From the NCBI RefSeq assembly GCF_000737515.1, contig NZ_CP006587.1, positions 2,096,001 through 2,160,000 on the forward strand: a DNA stretch of 64,000 nucleotides. Reading direction: 5' to 3'. This DNA comes from Hymenobacter sp. APR13 (GTDB lineage: Bacteria; Bacteroidota; Bacteroidia; Cytophagales; Hymenobacteraceae). The translations under genes and the position numbers were made by a program. Below, in pieces: positions 16,515 through 23,954 of this stretch. Under the pieces are notes generated by a model. The model was not told where the DNA came from. It saw only the letters and a list, made by a program, of their open reading frames with translations, and searched no databases. Each line of letters starts with the position of its first letter. The first letter of the stretch is position 1.

Positions 16515-17654
16515 CGTCGGGCTTTGGAATAGGGTGAGGGTGATGTGGTCGGCGAGGAGCTTGCCCTGGTCGGTGAGGCGCAGGGTGCCGGCGGCGTCGA
16601 GGGTGGCCAGGTTGGTGGCCTGCAGCTCGTGCAGGTAGGCGGCCTGCTGCGTGAGCAAATCCACGCCGAGCGTGTCGCGCAGGTGGTGCAGGTCGGTGCC
16701 ATAGGCGGTGCGCAGGCTGGTCATCAGGTACTCGTTGGCGCGGTCCAGCGGCGAGAGAACTTCGATGGTGGCGGGCACCTCCTGCCGCTCCAGCACGGCG
16801 GCCACGTACTGCGGGTTGTTGGCAAGGGTGTACTGGCGGCTGTGGCCGTTGAAGGAGTGGGCGCTCGGGCCCAGGCCCAGGTAGGGCACGCCGCGCCAGT
16901 ACGCCGAGTTGTGCCGGGACTCGCGGCCGGGCTGGCAGAAGTTGCTGATTTCGTACTGCTGGTAGCCGTGGCGGGCCATTTCCGCGAGCAGCAGCTCAAA
17001 TTGCCGGGCCACAAAATCGTCGGGCGGCGGGCGGAACGTGCCTTTCTGCTGGCGCCGGCCAAATACGGTGTCGGGCTCCACGGTGAGGGCGTAGCAGGAG
17101 AGGTGCGGCACGCCCAGCGCGAAGGCCGCCGCCATGTCCTGCTCCCAGATGGCGTGGCTGTCGGCGGGCACGCCGTAAATCAAATCCACCGAAATATTCT
17201 CGAAGCCTGCATCCTGCGCCAGCCGCACCGCCGCACCCGATTCCGTGGCCGAATGCGCCCGGTTCATCAGGCGCAAATGCGGCTCGTGGAAGCTCTGCAG
17301 CCCGATGCTGAGCCGGTTGATGGGCGAGGCCGCCAGCTCCCGCACCTTCTGCGGCGTCAGGTCGTCGGGGTTGGCTTCCAGCGTAACTTCCACATCCGCG
17401 GCCACCCGAAAATGCCGGTGGATGGCGTCGAACAGCTGCTCCAGCTCGGCCTGGGTGAGCAACGAAGGCGTGCCACCACCGAAGTAGATGGTGTCTAGCG
17501 TTGCCTGCGGGCCCAGGTAGTCGGCGCGCAGGGTCAACTCTTGCGTTATGGCTTCCACGAGTCGGCTTTTCAGGGCCATGCTGGTGCTGAAGTGAAAGTC
17601 GCAGTAGTGGCAGGCCTGCTTGCAGAAAGGGATGTGAAGGTACAGTCCGGGCAT
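16509..17654 (-). CDS. hemW: Radical SAM haem chaperone HemW
   Basis: A 381-residue HemW-type protein (formerly annotated as oxygen-independent coproporphyrinogen oxidase-like). The radical-SAM cluster motif C-x3-C-x2-C is seen at residues 11-18 (PFCKQACHYCDF). The GGGTPSLL SAM-binding region, LEANPDDL, RLSIGLQSF and DLIYGVP follow in family order. The C-terminal HemN_C-like region (YLMTSLRT ... LTDQGKLLADHI) is complete. HemW delivers haem to membrane enzymes rather than making it. It lacks the extra N-terminal cysteine arrangement of true HemN. The start at 17654 gives the usual MPGLYLHIPFC. Confidence 0.95.
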   Translation of the reverse strand: MPGLYLHIPFCKQACHYCDFHFSTSMALKSRLVEAITQELTLRADYLGPQATLDTIYFGGGTPSLLTQAELEQLFDAIHRHFRVAADVEVTLEANPDDLTPQKVRELAASPINRLSIGLQSFHEPHLRLMNRAHSATESGAAVRLAQDAGFENISVDLIYGVPADSHAIWEQDMAAAFALGVPHLSCYALTVEPDTVFGRRQQKGTFRPPPDDFVARQFELLLAEMARHGYQQYEISNFCQPGRESRHNSAYWRGVPYLGLGPSAHSFNGHSRQYTLANNPQYVAAVLERQEVPATIEVLSPLDRANEYLMTSLRTAYGTDLHHLRDTLGVDLLTQQAAYLHELQATNLATLDAAGTLRLTDQGKLLADHITLTLFQSPTE

Positions 17655-17733
17655 TGGCGGGTAGCGGGCGGCGCGGAGATGTGGCGGGCGCTACGGGAAG
17701 GCAAAGATACGGCGGTAAAAGCAGGGCGAGGCT

Positions 17734-18465
17734 TCAATGAACGTCTATACCGTCAAAATATATTTCCGTAATAGCTGTGTCGTTATCCATGTTGCCTTTA
17801 TATACTTCTGCAATTTCGAAGCGTAATACTAAATCGGTTTTATCTCGGTTATGCCCCAAAATTCCAACTGCGAAAACCTGGTCGGTTCTACTGTCTTGTA
17901 AATTCAAAACGCCATGCTTCTTGCCATTGACGTACATATTTAAGCGCTTAATTCTGTTATTATTTCTCCAAGTGCTTTCAGATTTTACGTAGCCATTCGA
18001 GATAATGACTTTCGTGATGCGAGGACTGGTGTTTTTGAAACTGTATTCCAGATACTCGCCAATTCCTGCGTCGGCTTTGCCTTCAACCCATGCGGTTTTG
18101 TAGCTGAGGTCGTTGGCGCTTTTGCTTGCGTATTTTGTTTCTTTTGAAGTACTAGATAAAAAGGACGATGCCCGGATGCTAAAATTCCCGCCTCCACAGT
18201 ACCAGCTACAGCCGCCTTCAATAATATCCCAGGCACTTTCAACTACTTCTCCATATTTGTTCAGAAGTGCTGAAAGTTCCTTTTCTTCTTTTTGCGTTCT
18301 GGTATTTAAGCTCAATAGATAATTTTGTCTTTCGATTTCACGCTGTCTTTGTATGCTTAAGTCCACTGTCTTGATTTCAACAGGAAAGTGATTTTTTACA
18401 GTAGTCTGCGCTGACGCCTGATGAGCTGTCAGCGCAACAAGTAGAAAGTATAAACTGCATTTCAT
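17734..18465 (-). CDS. Secreted protein with NADase-type glycan-binding-like domain
   Basis: A 243-residue exported protein. It has a signal peptide (MKCSLYFLLVALTAHQASA) and a short helical region (SIQRQREIERQNYLLSLN), followed by a beta-rich C-terminal domain. The pattern EYLEYSFKN ... ITKVIISNGYVKSESTWRNNNRIKRLNMYVNGK ... LNLQD matches the discoidin-like translocation/glycan-binding domain found in streptococcal NADase toxins and many bacterial surface proteins. It contains WYCGGG with nearby cysteines that may form a disulphide. No enzymatic domain is attached, so it is probably a binding protein. The gene has a noticeably lower G+C content than its neighbours, hinting at recent acquisition. 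Confidence 0.75.
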   Translation of the reverse strand: MKCSLYFLLVALTAHQASAQTTVKNHFPVEIKTVDLSIQRQREIERQNYLLSLNTRTQKEEKELSALLNKYGEVVESAWDIIEGGCSWYCGGGNFSIRASSFLSSTSKETKYASKSANDLSYKTAWVEGKADAGIGEYLEYSFKNTSPRITKVIISNGYVKSESTWRNNNRIKRLNMYVNGKKHGVLNLQDSRTDQVFAVGILGHNRDKTDLVLRFEIAEVYKGNMDNDTAITEIYFDGIDVH

Positions 18466-18649
18466 CGTATTGTCAGTTTTTATTTCCTTGACCTGACTCG
18501 GTAGCTATACAAATAACAACATCAGTTAGCTATATCCAACCATCTAAGACCAAGCGTTATTGCGTAGCGAACAGTCCACGATTGATTCGTGCTGGCTTTC
18601 CTCATCTGCAAAACGCACGAAAACCCTGGTTTTGCGTTTACTTGCCATC

Positions 18650-20566
18650 ATGGCTGCCCGCTTACTGCTTTTTCTGGGTTGGTGCTGGCTGCTGACGGGC
18701 AGCCCGGGCGCCGCGTGGGCCCAAACCACGCCGCTCAACCTCAACCTGCCGCCGCAGGCTATGCCGGCTATGCCGCCCGACACCACGAGCCTCCTACGCC
18801 CCGATACCACCCAGGCCAGCCGTCCCGACAGCAGCCGGGCCACCACTCCGCCGCAACGCGTGGCGCTGCCGGTGCGCAAGCCCCGCGTGTTGGTGCTGGA
18901 AACCGAAGCCGCCGACCGCGCCGTGCTGCGCCGCTACCGTACCAAGCTGGTGCTGCCCGATTCGCTGGCCGTGCTGCGCGAGGTGCGCGAGCTGGTGCTG
19001 GCGCTGCAGGGCCAGAGCTACCTCACGGCCTCCGCCGACGCCATGCGCTGGCGCCGCGACACGGTGCGGGTGCAGCTCTACATCGGCGAGCAGTTTCGGT
19101 GGGCACGGCTGCGCAACGGCAACCTCGGCGACGGCCTGCTCACGCGTGCCGGCTACCGCGAAAAGCTGTACCGTGAGCAGCCGTTTCAGCCGCAGGAGTG
19201 GAGCCGGCTGCAGCAGCGCATCCTTACCGAAGCCGAAAACCAGGGCTTCCCGTTCGCCATCGTGCGCCTGGACTCGGTGCAGCTGCGCGGCGCCGATATC
19301 GAGGGGCGTGTGGTGCTGGAGCGCGGCCCGGCCATCGTGTTCGACTCGCTGCAGATTGTGGGCAACACCAAAACCAAAAAACGCTTCCTGACCAAGTACC
19401 TGCAGATTTTTCCCAACCAGCCCTACAGCCAGGAGCGGGTGCAGGAGGCGGCCCGGCGGCTGCGGCAGCTGCCGTACCTGCAGCTCAAGGCCGAGCCCGA
19501 GGTGCGGTTTGCGCAGGGCCGGGCGCGGGTGTACCTGCTGCTCGAAGACCGCACCGCCAACCAGTTCGACGCCATTGTGGGCGTGCTGCCCAACCCCACG
19601 CCCACCCTCGGCCAGAAGCGCGTGCAGCTCACCGGCGACGTCACGATTGCGCTGCGCAACCTCAAGGGCGGCGGCAAAGGACTGGGGCTGCAGTGGCGCA
19701 AGGTGGATGCCAACTCGCAGCAGCTTGACGCCCAGTATAGCCACCCCACCTTCTTCGGCACGCCGCTGGAGCTGGACGGTAACTTCAACCTCTACCGCCA
19801 GACCGACCCCGTCAACGCCTTCCAAACGCTGCGCCCGCGCCTGCAGATTACGTATCCTACGGCACGGGCCGGGCGCGTGGGCTTCTTCACGGAGTGGCGC
19901 AGCTCGCGTTTGCTGCTCGTAGACAGCCTGGCCACGGCCCTGCCCCAGAACATCGACTCCCGCTTCACTGCCTACGGCCTCGACTACGTCTGGACCACCC
20001 TCGACGACCCGTTTTTCCCGCGCACCGGCGTGCTGGCCAGCGGCCAGGCATCGGTAGGCAGCAAGCTCATCAGCCGCAACGCCGAGCTGAAGGAGGAACT
20101 GTACCAGGGCCTGCCGCTGCGCACCACGCAGGTGAGCGTGAGCACCCGGCTGGAGCGCTACAACCGCATCGGGCGGGGCGGGGTGCTGCTGGCCCGGGTG
20201 CGCGGCGAGGCCCTGTTCAACCGCCGGCTGTTCCTGAACGACCTGTTCCGGCTGGGCGGCCTCTCCACGCTGCGCGGCTTCAACGAGCTGAACTTCTACG
20301 CCAGCCAGTACGCCGTGGGCACCCTGGAATACCGCCAGTTCACCGGTCCCGACGCCTACGTTTTCGCCTTTGTCGACCAAGGCTACCTGCGCCTCGATAT
20401 CCTGACGGCCTCCAACGACGATGCCCCCACCGGCCTGGGCGCCGGCCTGAGCTTCCGCACCGGGGCCGGCCAATTCCAGTTCGTGTACGCCCTCGGCCGC
20501 GACCGGCAGCAGAAGCTGGCCCTGGGCGCCGGCAAAATCCACTTCGGCATCACCAGTAGGTTTTAG
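18650..20566 (+). CDS. BamA/TamA-family outer-membrane protein
   Basis: A 638-residue Omp85-like protein. After a signal peptide (MAARLLLFLGWCWLLTGSPG ... AWA) comes a Pro/Thr-rich linker, then POTRA-like segments (RVVLERGPAIVFDSLQIVGNTKTKKRFLTKYL ... YSQERVQEAARRLRQLPYLQ), then a 16-strand-type beta barrel with RLGGLSTLRGFNELNFYASQ, which corresponds to the conserved L6/RGF motif, and an end in HFGITSRF with the terminal aromatic residue. Such proteins insert or translocate outer-membrane or surface proteins, or phospholipids. No BamBCDE or TamB partner lies nearby, so it is likely a lineage paralogue. An upstream in-frame start at 18560 would put 30 residues before the signal peptide. Confidence 0.85.
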   Translation: MAARLLLFLGWCWLLTGSPGAAWAQTTPLNLNLPPQAMPAMPPDTTSLLRPDTTQASRPDSSRATTPPQRVALPVRKPRVLVLETEAADRAVLRRYRTKLVLPDSLAVLREVRELVLALQGQSYLTASADAMRWRRDTVRVQLYIGEQFRWARLRNGNLGDGLLTRAGYREKLYREQPFQPQEWSRLQQRILTEAENQGFPFAIVRLDSVQLRGADIEGRVVLERGPAIVFDSLQIVGNTKTKKRFLTKYLQIFPNQPYSQERVQEAARRLRQLPYLQLKAEPEVRFAQGRARVYLLLEDRTANQFDAIVGVLPNPTPTLGQKRVQLTGDVTIALRNLKGGGKGLGLQWRKVDANSQQLDAQYSHPTFFGTPLELDGNFNLYRQTDPVNAFQTLRPRLQITYPTARAGRVGFFTEWRSSRLLLVDSLATALPQNIDSRFTAYGLDYVWTTLDDPFFPRTGVLASGQASVGSKLISRNAELKEELYQGLPLRTTQVSVSTRLERYNRIGRGGVLLARVRGEALFNRRLFLNDLFRLGGLSTLRGFNELNFYASQYAVGTLEYRQFTGPDAYVFAFVDQGYLRLDILTASNDDAPTGLGAGLSFRTGAGQFQFVYALGRDRQQKLALGAGKIHFGITSRF

Positions 20567-20578
20567 GGCTAGAACGAT

Positions 20579-20689
20579 GTGGTGCTACGAGTTGCCCGCA
20601 GGGCCTCGTGGTACCACTATCGTTGAACGGCGCGGCTGGTTGTCGTTCAACGATAGTGGAACCACGACGGAAAAAGTCGTGGCACCACA
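20579..20689. repeat. Palindromic repeat, family E
   Basis: A two-tier inverted repeat: outer arms TGTGGTGCTACGA and TCGTGGCACCACA (one mismatch), inner arms GTACCACTATCGTTGAAC and GTTCAACGATAGTGGAAC. It lies 12 bp past the stop codon of the outer-membrane protein gene. Only one copy was found in the window. Confidence 0.75.
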
Positions 20690-20705
20690 CCCACACGCTC
20701 CTTTA

Positions 20706-20748
20706 AACCAACAAGGCCCCGCTGCATTGCAGCGGGGCCTTGTTGGTT
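20706..20748. terminator. Bidirectional terminator
   Basis: Perfect 20-bp arms starting AACCAACAAGGCCCC around loop ATT, between two convergent genes. Confidence 0.85.
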
Positions 20749-20765
20749 ATGGCAGTTGGAGGCAA

Positions 20766-21917
20766 CTACTTCATCAAAGCGCTTTTCAGCTCGGCGGCGG
20801 CCATGTCCTGGGCCTGGGCAGCCTGGGGCACTACGGCAGCCATGCCGAAGAACTCGTGCGTTACACCCTCGAAGTTCTGGTACTTGGTGGCTACGCCGGC
20901 CGCTTTCAGCTTGTCGGCCAGCATGCTGCCGTCGCTCATCAGCGGGTCGAGGCTGGCGGTGATGACGGTGGTGGCGGGCAGGCCTTTCAGGTTGGCATTC
21001 ACCAACGAAATCATTGGGCTCTTACCGTCGGCGGCGCTACGCAGGTATTTGTCGAAGAACCACCCCATCATGGCCTTATTCAGGGGCTTGGCCTCAGCGT
21101 TTTTCTGGTACGAAGGCGTGTTCATGTCGTAGCCGGCGATGGGGTACACCAGCACCTGGTGCAGCGGCAGCATCACCTTTTTGTCGCGGGCCATCATGCT
21201 TACCGAGGCGGCCAGGTTGCCGCCGGCGCTTTCGCCCACTACCGCAATTTTCTTGGGGTCGCCGTTAAACGAAGCAGCATTTTTCAGCACCCACTGGTAG
21301 GCCGCAAACGAGTCGTTGTGGGCCGTGGGGAACTTGTTTTCGGGCGCCTGGCGGTAGGCCACCGACACGAAGATGGCGCCGGTTTTCTCCACCAGCCCGC
21401 GCACGGAGCCGTCGTAGGTATCGAGGTTGGCAATCACCCAGCCGCCACCGTGGTAGTACACCACCACCGGCAGCGGGCCGGTAGCGCCTTTAGGCGTATA
21501 GATGCGCACTTTCACGCCGGGCATCACCATGCGGCTCATGGTATCGGCCGTTACGGCTGGCGCGGGAATGTTCTTGTCGCGCATCAGCTTCATCACCGCG
21601 TCGGTGGGCGTGGGCTGCTGGCGGGCCTCCTGGGCGGTCAGGGTTTCGATGGGCTTGCCGCCGAGCGTGCCCAGCGTTTCGATAACGGCCTGCATTTCGG
21701 GCTTGATGCCGGTAGCCCAGGCCGGGGCGGGGCCGGTGGGCTGCACGGCCATGGCACCGGCGGCCTTCGCCGTATCCGTGGCCATCATGGTCGAGTCGGT
21801 GGCGGCGGTAGTAGTGGCCGAGTCGGTCGTCTGGGTGGTGTTGCAGGATGCCAGGCCGAGGCCGGCCAGCAGCAGCGAGGCGGCCAGCGTGTTGCGCGTG
21901 AGAGACGTGTGGTGCAT
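20766..21917 (-). CDS. Esterase/lipase lipoprotein (HSL family)
   Basis: A 383-residue lipoprotein with a lipobox (LGLASC, acylated Cys about residue 25), a Thr/Ala-rich linker to about residue 65, and an alpha/beta hydrolase domain of the hormone-sensitive-lipase type. The oxyanion motif is HGGGW (YYHGGGWVIAN), the nucleophile elbow is GESAGG, and the acid/base pair is probably SLDPLMSDG and THEFFG. Typical substrates are short-chain acyl or acetyl esters. The lipoprotein signal predicts outer-membrane or periplasmic location. The gene stands alone, convergent with the Omp85-like gene. Confidence 0.9.
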   Translation of the reverse strand: MHHTSLTRNTLAASLLLAGLGLASCNTTQTTDSATTTAATDSTMMATDTAKAAGAMAVQPTGPAPAWATGIKPEMQAVIETLGTLGGKPIETLTAQEARQQPTPTDAVMKLMRDKNIPAPAVTADTMSRMVMPGVKVRIYTPKGATGPLPVVVYYHGGGWVIANLDTYDGSVRGLVEKTGAIFVSVAYRQAPENKFPTAHNDSFAAYQWVLKNAASFNGDPKKIAVVGESAGGNLAASVSMMARDKKVMLPLHQVLVYPIAGYDMNTPSYQKNAEAKPLNKAMMGWFFDKYLRSAADGKSPMISLVNANLKGLPATTVITASLDPLMSDGSMLADKLKAAGVATKYQNFEGVTHEFFGMAAVVPQAAQAQDMAAAELKSALMK

Positions 21918-22125
21918 GAGTAGGAGTTACTTGGGGTTCGGTAGTACAAAAGAGTGAGGGGCTTTACGGCAGGTTGATGATTGAGGTGTCAGAAATGCAC
22001 AATTGTGTACACTAAATGGAAACATGTCCGGGCGAGATGAAAATTTTGTGGCTGACAATCAGGGGACAACCGACTGCCGAGCAGCATTTGTGTGTTGTGG
22101 TGTCGCTATTCCAGAAAACCCTCTT

Positions 22126-22133
22126 ACATTTGT
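22126..22133 (+). promoter_or_regulatory. -7 element of the tRNA promoter
   Basis: TACATTTG matches TAnnTTTG exactly and lies 12 bp before the tRNA. No clear -33 TTTG at standard spacing was found. Confidence 0.6.
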
Positions 22134-22145
22134 ATTACCAAACAG

Positions 22146-22220
<75 letters not shown>

Positions 22221-22223
22221 TTC

Positions 22224-22263
22224 AAAAAGGCCAGATAGTTCTTCGGAATTGTCTGGCCTTTTT
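22224..22263 (+). terminator. Terminator after tRNA-fMet
   Basis: Stem AAAAAGGCCAGA / TCTGGCCTTTTT followed by T residues, directly after the tRNA. Confidence 0.9.
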
Positions 22264-22366
22264 TCATGCCCAAAAGCGGTGATGGTGCTTCGTAAAAGAT
22301 AAAAATTTATTATATAAATAATATTTTATATATTCCCCTTTATATTCTTACCTAAGATCTGTTGCC

Positions 22367-22795
22367 ATGGCTGCCAAGTACCACATAAAGCAATGTGCCA
22401 TAGAGTTCCGGGTGACGCAGGCGGAGTTTGCCAGCGCCATCCTCCATTACGAAAGCGTGTTTGGCGTAAGTCACCGCAAAACTGACCAGCCGGAGCTGGT
22501 GTTGCTGGCTGGCTACGAGAAAAAGAAGCGTCGCTTTTATGTGGGTATCCGGGCCATGGCAGAGGGTAGCACAGTGCTGGGGCCGGTAGTGTACTGGTTC
22601 ACCGAAAGCAATATTCAGGATGCATACGACGACATCCTGAATGGCCAGAAACCCGATCCGCAGGATGAGCCGCCGCAGGCCGACCAGGGCGGGCACTACC
22701 GAACCAGTGTCATTGATGCCTTCGACAACCGGTTTGGGTCCATCAACCCGGATTACCCACTGGCACTGGCGAAAGAGCCGCCATCGGAGGTGTAG
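22367..22795 (+). CDS. VOC-like paralogue 1 of 3
   Basis: A 142-residue protein related to the next two genes. Shared landmarks are an opening strand and helix (IEFRVTQAEFASAILHYESVFG), a middle hydrophobic strand (GPVVYWF) and a closing segment (VIDAFDNRFGSINPDYP). The closing segment resembles D-x-F-G-N-R-x-G-x-I-x-N-P of the vicinal oxygen chelate (glyoxalase/bleomycin-resistance) fold, so a diverged VOC half or single module is likely. The metal-ligand residues of active glyoxalases are not evident. The gene follows an A+T-rich leader (22265-22366) after the tRNA terminator and is the first of a same-strand run leading to the histidine kinase. The fold is inferred from a short motif. Confidence 0.65.
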   Translation: MAAKYHIKQCAIEFRVTQAEFASAILHYESVFGVSHRKTDQPELVLLAGYEKKKRRFYVGIRAMAEGSTVLGPVVYWFTESNIQDAYDDILNGQKPDPQDEPPQADQGGHYRTSVIDAFDNRFGSINPDYPLALAKEPPSEV

Positions 22796-22874
22796 GGCGG
22801 GGCGGACGGGCCAGCCATGAGCTCTCCGACCAGCGCAGCAGTAGCAGACGCAGCACGACTTTACGCACGCAGCC

Positions 22875-23306
22875 ATGAGCAATACGGCCCGCCGGGTATT
22901 GATTGAATACCGAATTCCGAAGAAGGACTTCACTCAGGCTGTGCGCCACTACGCCACTTTATTCCTGGGAAAGGTGCCCGAGCCTATCCCCGACGATCAG
23001 CTGATTATTGAGGTGTTCAAGGTGCCCAACGACGACGAGTACTTCCAGTGTGAGCTATGCCTGACCTGCGTGCCCGAGGATGCCACCCCCACCGACAACG
23101 TGCCGCTCGTGTTCTGGGGCGCCGATGCCACGGACGCGGCTGTTCCCCTCGCCCCGGAAGATTCCGCCGATGAGCCTACACCGACTGCGGCGGAGCCTGT
23201 TGCTGCCAACCAGGTGCGGCACCGGAGCTTTGCTGAGCGGGAGGCAGGCATTGCAGATGCGTTTGGCAACCGCACCGGCTTCATTATCAATCCGGACTTT
23301 CCGTAG
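22875..23306 (+). CDS. VOC-like paralogue 2 of 3
   Basis: A 143-residue protein paralogous to its neighbours: IEYRIPKKDFTQAVRHYATLF, then PLVFWGADA, then GIADAFGNRTGFIINPDFP, the best VOC-type ending of the three. Between them lies a variable acidic Ala/Pro/Glu linker (about residues 90-112). Three Cys lie in FQCELCLTC, not shared by the others. The spacing of 79 bp from paralogue 1 and 60 bp to paralogue 3 is compatible with one transcript. Function unknown. Confidence 0.65.
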   Translation: MSNTARRVLIEYRIPKKDFTQAVRHYATLFLGKVPEPIPDDQLIIEVFKVPNDDEYFQCELCLTCVPEDATPTDNVPLVFWGADATDAAVPLAPEDSADEPTPTAAEPVAANQVRHRSFAEREAGIADAFGNRTGFIINPDFP

Positions 23307-23366
23307 CTGCCGCGCGCCATACTGCCCGGTTCTTTTTCTGTCCTTATCTGTAGTTGCTCACTGGCC

Positions 23367-23870
23367 ATGCTGCACAATCCGAGAAGATGTATCGTTAACT
23401 ACCGGGTGCCGGAAGCAGACTTCGACAAGGCCGTTGCGCACTACGGCAAGCTGCTGGACCGGGAAAAGCCGGACGTGGAAAAGCCACTGCTGGCTGTTTT
23501 CAAGGTGTTCACGGCCAACATCGACCCGCTCGATACTACCTACCAGGCCGAGCTGCGGGTAACGGGCGTCAAGGCAGGCTCGCCGGCGCTGCAGTACAGC
23601 CCAGCCATCTACTGGGGCTCTGAGGAGGTAGACGGCGACTTCGCGCAGCTTGAGCACGCCGGTGAGCTGCCAGGAACCACCAAAGAACCCGTGCAGCCCG
23701 ATCCATCAGGCATGTATACCAACTCCCGACTGGGTAGTTTGGTAGACCAGCAGGGCTACCGCGTGGGGGTGGTCACTAACCCCGATTATCCGGGTAAGAA
23801 GGAATGGATTACGCTGCTGCTGGCGCTTGGCAGCGCGGGCAAGCTGCTACTGGGCGCTGCCGGCGGCTAG
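23367..23870 (+). CDS. VOC-like paralogue 3 of 3
   Basis: A 167-residue protein with VNYRVPEADFDKAVAHYGKLL, PAIYWGSEE and VVTNPDYP in the same order as paralogues 1 and 2, but the closing motif has lost the FGNR part (LVDQQGYRVGVVTNPDYP). It has an added hydrophobic C-terminus (WITLLLALGSAGKLLLGAAGG) that could be a membrane or interaction tail, absent from the other two. The next gene, a histidine kinase, starts 84 bp later on the same strand, suggesting a functional link, though no direct evidence shows one. Confidence 0.6.
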   Translation: MLHNPRRCIVNYRVPEADFDKAVAHYGKLLDREKPDVEKPLLAVFKVFTANIDPLDTTYQAELRVTGVKAGSPALQYSPAIYWGSEEVDGDFAQLEHAGELPGTTKEPVQPDPSGMYTNSRLGSLVDQQGYRVGVVTNPDYPGKKEWITLLLALGSAGKLLLGAAGG

Positions 23871-23954
23871 CAGCAGGAGTTACGGAAGCTTGCGGGCTTC
23901 TGCTCGTAGTTGTCCTGACCCGGCTACGATACCACCCTTTTGTGCCTGCTGCTT

